Origin: Leptospirales bacterium
Lineage (GTDB): Bacteria; Spirochaetota; Leptospiria; Leptospirales; Leptonemataceae
DNA: 64,000 nucleotides
Assembly: GCA_016788865.1 (NCBI GenBank)
Contig: JAEUSB010000071.1
Span: 1 to 64,000, forward strand
Direction: 5' to 3'
Under the pieces are notes generated by a model. The model did no database searches. It was not told the DNA's origin and saw only the letters and a list, made by a program, of their open reading frames with translations. How positions within the stretch are numbered: position 1 is the stretch's first letter; every line of letters starts with the position of its first letter. Positions 59,201 to 64,000 of the stretch are shown piece by piece. A program made the position numbers and the translations under genes.

Positions 59201-61906
59201 AGCGTCCACGCGAACGTCTGTTCCAGCAACCGGGGCACCCTTGAGATCAACGACCATGACCTGGAACTTCAGATTGTCTTTTGAGACAATCCACGAATCC
59301 TGCTTGATGCCAAGAAAATGAACTGACGGAAAAACCTGGACGGTTCTGGAAACAGTTTGCAAGACTCCATTGGGATCTCGAAACTCCATTTCGGTTTCGA
59401 CATTTTGCGTAGCCTCCGAGGTTGGAATCTCGACTACATTCACTCGGGCTGTTCCGCCCTTGTCGAGTGTCACATCCTGGCTCTTGATTTTAGTCCGGGT
59501 TGATGATTCTGGTGTCTCTTCCTCGTAACTGTACTCGCCTTCTGCCTGGACAACTCCCTCCTTCACGGAGCCGTTAGCAAAAGTGAAATCATCGAAATCA
59601 CGAAACTCCGGATAGCCTCCAGACCTGATCGCATAACGGAAACGTACGTTCGCGCTAGATGCTCCGCCGCCGGAAAGGTAGCCCAATGCAATATCAACTG
59701 GAAAAGAACTTGCTCTCACGACACGCTCGGCCGGTGGTTTGATCACGCCGCGCATCAATGGAACGCGAAACTCCTCCACCTGGAAAGATCCGGTACTCCA
59801 GCCGCCGTACGATTTTCCCGTGCGATTCAGAGCAACCGAATACTCACCGAGTTTTGCATCCTGGGGGATGCGCCAGGTTGTTTCCGCCGCGCCCCCTTGC
59901 CAGGTGATCGGGAATTCAAAATTTTGACCGGTTCCAACATGCGTCACCACAGCCCTGTTCGGTAGATCCGCAGCGTTCACTTCGCCAAAGCCTGACATTT
60001 GATGTCGCCGCAGAATATGTTTCATATTCAAAGCCTCACCGGCTCTCAGCAACGTGCGAGCGAAGACTGTATGGCCAACTGCAGACTCGTGTGAAGATCC
60101 GTACGGAAGATTAAATCGCCAGGACTCAATCCCATCGTTCCAGTCACTATGAACGATGCTGAGATCCTCGCCCACCTGCGCTGTGATCAGAAGACCGGAG
60201 CTAAACGGCTTCTTTGTGCAACTTTTCAAGCTCCCTTCAAGAGGGAGCCGGGCCCGAGCAGTCCCATCATTGTCTGTCTGACCCGTCCAGACGACGGAGC
60301 CATCGCAAGCGCGAGCGGTAACCGTCGCGCGAGCGACGGGCTTGCCGGAATCGAGAGCTGTAACCCAGACGATAGACGACTCTCTGCCCCATTTGAGATG
60401 AACACCCAGATTTGTAACCAGGGCTGCAGCCGGAACGTAGAGAGGTTCTTCATTACCGAGGAGCGATTTGCCAAGAACCTGACTTTCGAGCTCGAGAACA
60501 TAGAGGCCAGGTCTCTCAAGCGGTATCCCGATCACTTCAAACGCCTTTGATCCGTTAGGGCGCGGTAGGCGAAGGTCGGAAATGGCAACACCTTCCGCAT
60601 CTGAGAAGATCGATTTTCTGCGATTGTGGTTGTAAACCTTTCGCATCCAGAGTAATATCTGGTCGGCGTTTTCCGGGGTAAGTTTGATTTTGCGCCCCTT
60701 CATCCCTGCTGTTCCTGGTTGATAGAGTTTGACTGGAACGGGCGCCTCTATGTTGCGCAAAGTTACCGGAAGGAGTCCGCCCTCTTTAAGTTCGAGAATG
60801 CCAAATGGTGCGGCGAACTTTGCAAGTGGTGGATACTCGGCCGTGCGAATTGTAAGCGGGAACTTACTTGCGTTGGCCAGCTGGCGCCCAGCGTCATCTT
60901 TGAGGCCTGCGGGAAGCTCCAGGCGGAATTCCGCGTTCTCAGGGAAAGGCCCTGAAATGGAAACTCCTGAAATGAGATCTTCTTTATCATCATCTGACAG
61001 TTTTGGTTTCCAAACGTTTCCGTTGACTTTTTCTGCATCGTCACGCGCGACCTTTTTCAAAACGATTCTTGTGGCATCGTCTCGCTTGATCGGCGCGGAA
61101 AAGGAAACATACATTGGAAGGAGGGGAATGCAATTTGCTTGGGCATTTTCACGCTCGCAATTCACGGTTGCAGTAAAATCCTTACGCACGTCGTAGGTGA
61201 ATGTCTGATCCTGGGTGCCCGCCACGCCGCTTTGTGACTTAACATTCTTGCCCCAGATGAGTTGTACATTTTTCCCCGCTGGAAAAGTTTGTCGGGCCTG
61301 GATTAGGATCGCCTTCTTTGCGGCCTCGGGCGCCATGTACTGCCGTTTCAAGATTGCTTCTCGATCCGACCCGGAGATGATCCGAACACCCACGCGCTCG
61401 CGCATTCCATCCACGTTAAACGACACTGCGCCCAAAAGGGAAGACTCATCAACCGGTGCATCTACGCGCAGTATAAAGATTTGATCTTCCGCGACAGTAG
61501 CCCCATCCCATGGTTGAGTGGATGCAACAGCAGGTCCGCCGGTGGAAAATTCAAAAGAGCGTTGTCCCGAAATTTCACGACCGCTCAGTGCTTTGATCCC
61601 GTTTGTAAGTGTGAACTTACAGATGATCCCACCAGGAAGTTCGTCTTTGAAATCGAAAAGCCAGTTCTTTTCATCAGCCCAGCGTTCAGTTCCAAGGTTG
61701 CTGCAATTTGTTTCAAATGGTTTTACCGGCTGCTTGAGGTAACCGAACGGAACGATTGCTTCCGAGAATTGTGCCCGGACTTGCCGGACCCCTTTGACTG
61801 TCCCTTGCGGTGAAAATGTTTGAACCGACGCGGGGCTCTTCTGAGCGACCAGCAGGTGACCGGCACCGATTAATAGCAGGATGATGACCGGGAGTAAGCG
61901 TTTCAT
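56264..61906 (-). CDS. Large alpha-2-macroglobulin family protein with intact thioester
   Basis: An 1880-residue secreted protein. I start at ATG 61906, which gives signal MKRLLPVIILLLIGAGHLLVAQ; the longest frame adds 14 residues. Several MG-type beta domains fill the N-terminal half. A Gly-rich stretch (LPPGGGGGQQMTRELFD) precedes the conserved A2M domain (WKGRVKLDAGGNATVDIPLNDSLTSF). The thioester Cys1429 and Gln1432 in PYNCMEQMTSR are intact, as in trapping-type bacterial A2Ms such as E. coli YfhM/ECAM. No lipobox is visible. Bacterial A2M usually neighbours pbpC; here it overlaps a MORN-FecR gene instead, an unusual pairing. Confidence 0.93.
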   Translation of the reverse strand: MKRLLPVIILLLIGAGHLLVAQKSPASVQTFSPQGTVKGVRQVRAQFSEAIVPFGYLKQPVKPFETNCSNLGTERWADEKNWLFDFKDELPGGIICKFTLTNGIKALSGREISGQRSFEFSTGGPAVASTQPWDGATVAEDQIFILRVDAPVDESSLLGAVSFNVDGMRERVGVRIISGSDREAILKRQYMAPEAAKKAILIQARQTFPAGKNVQLIWGKNVKSQSGVAGTQDQTFTYDVRKDFTATVNCERENAQANCIPLLPMYVSFSAPIKRDDATRIVLKKVARDDAEKVNGNVWKPKLSDDDKEDLISGVSISGPFPENAEFRLELPAGLKDDAGRQLANASKFPLTIRTAEYPPLAKFAAPFGILELKEGGLLPVTLRNIEAPVPVKLYQPGTAGMKGRKIKLTPENADQILLWMRKVYNHNRRKSIFSDAEGVAISDLRLPRPNGSKAFEVIGIPLERPGLYVLELESQVLGKSLLGNEEPLYVPAAALVTNLGVHLKWGRESSIVWVTALDSGKPVARATVTARACDGSVVWTGQTDNDGTARARLPLEGSLKSCTKKPFSSGLLITAQVGEDLSIVHSDWNDGIESWRFNLPYGSSHESAVGHTVFARTLLRAGEALNMKHILRRHQMSGFGEVNAADLPNRAVVTHVGTGQNFEFPITWQGGAAETTWRIPQDAKLGEYSVALNRTGKSYGGWSTGSFQVEEFRVPLMRGVIKPPAERVVRASSFPVDIALGYLSGGGASSANVRFRYAIRSGGYPEFRDFDDFTFANGSVKEGVVQAEGEYSYEEETPESSTRTKIKSQDVTLDKGGTARVNVVEIPTSEATQNVETEMEFRDPNGVLQTVSRTVQVFPSVHFLGIKQDSWIVSKDNLKFQVMVVDLKGAPVAGTDVRVDAYERKNYSHRKRLVGGYYAYDNTVETRKIDKLCSGTSDARGLVFCQGKLAKSGNIILGATAKDAQGNPIAANREIWVAGDNAWWFRPDEGDRMDVIPEKKRYEPGETARLQVRMPFSKATALVTVEREGVIEKFVQEISGKEPVVSIPIRENYAPNAFVSVMVVRGRASEIKPTALVDLGKPSYRLGITNLTVGYKAHELSVKVTPDTDVYRIRGKARVQIAVRSANGQAPAAGAEVALAAVDEGLLELKPNTSWNLITAMMGVRGLEVNNSTAQMQVVGRRHFGLKALPPGGGGGQQMTRELFDTLLVWKGRVKLDAGGNATVDIPLNDSLTSFKIVAVATAGNSQFGTGQTSIRTTQDLMLLPGVPPLARQGDTFKAEFTLRNTTGRKMQVALTANTSAVPATVQAPTLAAQTIELAAGEAREVNWDVTVPIGASGLVYEVTATETAADAEKARERLKITQKVIEAIPVRTYQATLEQIDKEYKVTIERPSDAIAGRGGLNVNVSPSLLSSLESIREYMRLYPYNCMEQMTSRSIALRDRKMWDQLMEKLPLYLDSEGFVKFFPEMNEGSDTLTSYMLAISNEAGYPIPPEPREKMIIATRNFVTGKISRTYRLNATDLALRKLAAMEAISRYGEAKPEMLSSIQIQPNLWPTSAVLDYLNILKRTGDISEATRKKSEVEQILRSRLSFQGTTLGFSSEAGDYLWWLCTSVDTNAVKLILSTTDNPSWRADLPRLVRGALQRQKKGSWDLTLANAWGVLALEKFADEFERTTVGGVTTASVNNSQQSLDWSKNRSAELSFAWPEGKKDLSVKHTGAGKPWAMIQSRAAIPLKTDLAAGYRVVKTMKAVEQKKSGVWSRGDLVRITLKIKADADRTWVVVSDPIPAGASILGTGLARESNLLQEGERREGSVWPAYEERSFEAFRAYYEYAMQGEWTVEYTLRLNQAGTFILPQTRVEAMYSPEMFGETPNAVLTVVP

Positions 61907-61960
61907 ATGTAGGATCAAGGGAATGGCAGGGTCCCGGAACCCTGTCAACCAAATCGGCGC

Positions 61961-62953
61961 TCAGCGGAAAAGTACGTCGCGGAGGAACTGAAACTGGGAA
62001 GCGGCTGCTTTCTCGAACCAATCACCGGTGTAGGTTTCAAAATGCCCGGTAGGTAAAACCATCATCATCGACCCCGGAATCTTGCGGGCCAGTTTTTGGA
62101 CCGTTGGAAATGGTGCCAGTGAATCTTCTTCACCCGCGACGATGAAGACCGGGCACTTGACTCGTTTTGCATGTAGAATTGGTCGGTACATGGTCAGCGT
62201 CAGGGCGATTCGCGCCGGAGCCAGGTTCCTCCATGAGCTCTGATGATCCACAATGGAGCCGTAGCCTTTCCAGCATTCCGGAGTACTCAGCAACCCGAAG
62301 TTCTCCGACTTTTCGTAAATAGGTACGGTGTAGACCTTGCCAAAAAGAGAGAGCACAATGTCCAGAATGCCTCTAAGCAAAGCTTTGAGTACAAACAAGA
62401 ATGGAAAATACACTGGAACACTGAATCCATCAGAAAAGGGCACTAGAAGTGAAAGAGCGCGAACGTCGTTTCGCCCGGCGGATACAGCAACTACATGTCC
62501 CGCGCTCAGCGAGGTGCCCCAGAGGGCAATGCGATCCGCGTCAATTTGCGGCAGCGTTTTTCCAAACCGTATCGCAGCCCGCCAATCTTGTTTGTGACGT
62601 CTCGGACTGATCCAGTTTCTAAGTGCGCCATCGCTTGTGCCAAAGCACCGGTAATCAAACAGGAGCACGGCTATGCCACGTTCTGCATAATACTTAGCGT
62701 AGGAAGGAAGGGCGAAGGTCCGTTCACCGCCAAAGCCGTGGGCCATAATCACCAATGGAGGCCGATTGGCCGGCAAAGGTAGATACAGATCGCCGCGGCA
62801 CGTTTCCCCCTCTGAAACGAACGACACACTTTCAATTTTGAATTTCGAAATTGAACCTTTGATACTCTTGCTGGCCGGCTTCTTTCGGTTGGAGTTTTGT
62901 TGCGATCTACGGGCTGCTGTCCTGGCCATGGCCGATTCCCGCGCAGCGCGCAT
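61961..62953 (-). CDS. Alpha/beta hydrolase (dienelactone-hydrolase/S9-like)
   Basis: A 330-residue alpha/beta-hydrolase. The N-terminal 35 residues are basic and probably disordered (ARTAARRSQQNSNRKKPASK); the fold begins SVSFVSEGETCRGDLYLP. VIMAHGFGGERTF gives the oxyanion region, the nucleophile is Ser in ALWGTSLSAGHVVAVSAG, and Asp and His are in VAGEEDSLAPFP and LPTGHFETYTGDW. A hydrophobic insert (FPFLFVLKALLRGILDIVLSLFG) acts as a cap or membrane contact. The enzyme probably cleaves an ester or peptide; substrate unknown. The second Met (nine codons in) has a better ribosome site than the first. Confidence 0.85.
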   Translation of the reverse strand: MRAARESAMARTAARRSQQNSNRKKPASKSIKGSISKFKIESVSFVSEGETCRGDLYLPLPANRPPLVIMAHGFGGERTFALPSYAKYYAERGIAVLLFDYRCFGTSDGALRNWISPRRHKQDWRAAIRFGKTLPQIDADRIALWGTSLSAGHVVAVSAGRNDVRALSLLVPFSDGFSVPVYFPFLFVLKALLRGILDIVLSLFGKVYTVPIYEKSENFGLLSTPECWKGYGSIVDHQSSWRNLAPARIALTLTMYRPILHAKRVKCPVFIVAGEEDSLAPFPTVQKLARKIPGSMMMVLPTGHFETYTGDWFEKAAASQFQFLRDVLFR

Positions 62954-63074
62954 CAGAATCTAGCCAAATTGAGGAAGGCCGACAGGCCAGAATGGACCGG
63001 CAATTTCATGAAGTTCTTTTGGATGCGGGAACTCCGCACGGGTTGATCTTATTTATGGAAGAATAATAACAGGT

Positions 63075-63114
63075 CTGGGTGGACTGAACGAGGGGGATCA
63101 CTCAGCCCACCCAG
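63075..63114 (-). terminator. Hairpin terminator after the lytic transglycosylase gene
   Basis: CTGGGTGG pairs with CCACCCAG, extended past one mismatch by CTGA / TCAG around a 14-base loop. On the minus strand the stem is followed by CTGTTATTATTC, a fairly U-rich tail. It lies in the 266-base gap between the hydrolase and the transglycosylase genes, which otherwise holds nothing recognisable. Confidence 0.6.
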
Positions 63115-63219
63115 ATGACTATTATACACAATCTACGGCATTTGGAAAGTACTTTCTGAGCCCTTTGGCCTGCATTTTAACTGAAAAGTCCCTTCCAAAA
63201 AAACCCCTTTTGCGAATGC

Positions 63220-63876
63220 CTAAATATCGCGCACCAGACTAACTTCGCGCGTCATCCAACGATTGCTCTCGGCTTCGCTCGCCAGTCGGCGATAACTCGT
63301 CAGTATCTTCCACCAGTACCGTTCTTCGAAATACCCGCGCTGAACATTGCCGAGTCCCGCATTGTATGCAAGGCAAACCAGGCGCACGTCACCGCCGAGT
63401 TCCGACATCAGATGGTTTATGAAGATCACGCCGCGCGGCAGGTTGATTTCGGGCCGAAAAAGGTCCTTTTCTACGGGCACTCCCAGCCCGAATTTTTGTC
63501 CCATCCAGCGGGATGTTGCCGGCATGAGTTGCATATAGCCGCGGGCATCGGCCACGGACACTGCATCTGCCTTGAAGGTGGATTCCGTTTCAATGACGGC
63601 CGTCAAAAACAAGGTTTGATCGATCTCCTTGCCATCGATGGTCGCATTCTCGACCTGGAGCCTTGGAGCTTCAGTGAGGATGATGTGAACGAGCCTGTCG
63701 CGGTCAACCGGGTGGATTCCCGGGTGTGTACGCTGAACGTACGTGGACAGGAATGACCTGTGCAAATGGGAGTCACCGCGCTCGGCCCAATGATCTCGGA
63801 CTGCACTGAAGTATACGCCGACCAGGAGGAGGCTCCCAGCCAGGATTCGTTGTTTTCTTGTTGTGCGTTGCACCAT
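63220..63876 (-). CDS. Membrane-anchored lytic transglycosylase (SLT)
   Basis: A 218-residue protein with an N-terminal hydrophobic segment (LAGSLLLVGVYFSAV, about residues 12-26) that could be a signal anchor. The SLT domain has the catalytic Glu in LFLTAVIETESTFKADAVS, followed by ADARGYMQLMPATSRWMGQ and VCLAYNAGLGNVQRGYFEERYWW. It cleaves peptidoglycan glycan strands, probably at the periplasmic face. Another SLT gene and a lysozyme-like lipoprotein lie at 27-28.7 kb. Upstream (63877-64000) I see no gene; the short G+C stretches there have no clear function. Confidence 0.9.
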   Translation of the reverse strand: MVQRTTRKQRILAGSLLLVGVYFSAVRDHWAERGDSHLHRSFLSTYVQRTHPGIHPVDRDRLVHIILTEAPRLQVENATIDGKEIDQTLFLTAVIETESTFKADAVSVADARGYMQLMPATSRWMGQKFGLGVPVEKDLFRPEINLPRGVIFINHLMSELGGDVRLVCLAYNAGLGNVQRGYFEERYWWKILTSYRRLASEAESNRWMTREVSLVRDI

Positions 63877-64000
63877 AGTAGAGCCATATTTTTTTTGCGT
63901 CGCACCACGTCGAGTCCAAATTTGACCCTCCCAAGGCGCCCTCGGAGGGGGTCAGGCCGGCACGAACCCTGGGTTTGGGGTCTGCGGACCCAGGAGCAAC

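Noticed and set aside
1-64000. CRISPR arrays, insertion sequences, integrases, att sites, rRNA
   Set aside because: None were seen on reading either strand.

Overview
The window is a gene-dense (about 50% G+C by eye) bacterial chromosome segment with roughly 54 protein-coding genes, one tRNA and no mobile element, CRISPR array or rRNA. The organism is probably a spirochaete of the order Leptospirales (Leptospira/Turneriella/Leptonema side) or a close uncultured relative. This is an inference from gene content: a membrane SpoIIE phosphatase whose core (GDAMGKSIQGAGGALVLG) is typical of leptospiral proteins, several partner-switching proteins, WG-repeat, MORN/FecR and HDOD proteins, relaxed lipoboxes (Asn or Gln before the lipidated Cys), an outer-membrane barrel ending in Phe, and an XPB-N-like protein. 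No rRNA or marker phylogeny is available here to prove it.

Layout. 1-5.8 kb: the 3' part of a secreted-type protein, then a leftward unit with an XPB N-domain-like protein, a lipoprotein, an AI-2E family permease and xseA, the first two junctions being ATGA overlaps. 5.9-8.5 kb: a rightward pair, signal peptidase I and a class B penicillin-binding protein. 8.6-15 kb: a leftward partner-switching cluster (RsbU-like PP2C, RsbW-like kinase, RsbV-like STAS protein and two unknown genes) plus a second SpoIIE phosphatase with a TPR-like tail. 15-20 kb: a TMEM43-family membrane protein, Lon, and a divergent HtrA protease translationally coupled to a methylcrotonyl-CoA-carboxylase-type beta subunit. 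21.8-25.5 kb: a leftward coupled unit of LemA, two TPM proteins, an SGNH esterase and an outer-membrane barrel. 25.5-34.3 kb: a MscS channel, a multi-pass membrane protein, two lysozyme-like proteins, a frameshifted diguanylate cyclase, an APC permease, a papain-fold protease with FN3-like repeats and a branched-chain aminotransferase. 34.4-41.6 kb: a WG-repeat protein, a quinone-oxidoreductase-like MDR enzyme, an esterase lipoprotein, prfA, tRNA-Arg(CCU), a GT-C glycosyltransferase, a patatin and EngB. 41.6-49.6 kb: a PAS-GGDEF-EAL protein, HMG-CoA lyase, a CstA-family transporter, CorA and a Crp-like-domain/D-lactate dehydrogenase fusion. 49.6-54.9 kb: a PiT phosphate transporter with its DUF47 partner, a GHKL-like/HDOD fusion, membrane proteins including a YhhN-family protein, and an SRPBCC protein. 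54.9-64 kb: a giant thioester alpha-2-macroglobulin overlapping a MORN-FecR protein, an alpha/beta hydrolase and a lytic transglycosylase.

Together the genes lean towards envelope homeostasis (Lon, HtrA, LepB, PBP, A2M, three lytic enzymes) and signalling (two SpoIIE phosphatases, RsbV/W, two GGDEF proteins, HDOD). Three leucine-catabolism enzymes (aminotransferase, carboxylase beta, HMG-CoA lyase) are scattered across it. The most unusual items are the Crp-like/D-lactate dehydrogenase fusion, the GHKL-like/HDOD fusion, the CstA protein with a YbdD-like tail, the A2M/MORN-FecR pair, and the five-gene partner-switching operon with two uncharacterised members. Gene starts were reassigned wherever an internal start with a signal peptide or ribosome-binding site looked better than the longest reading frame.
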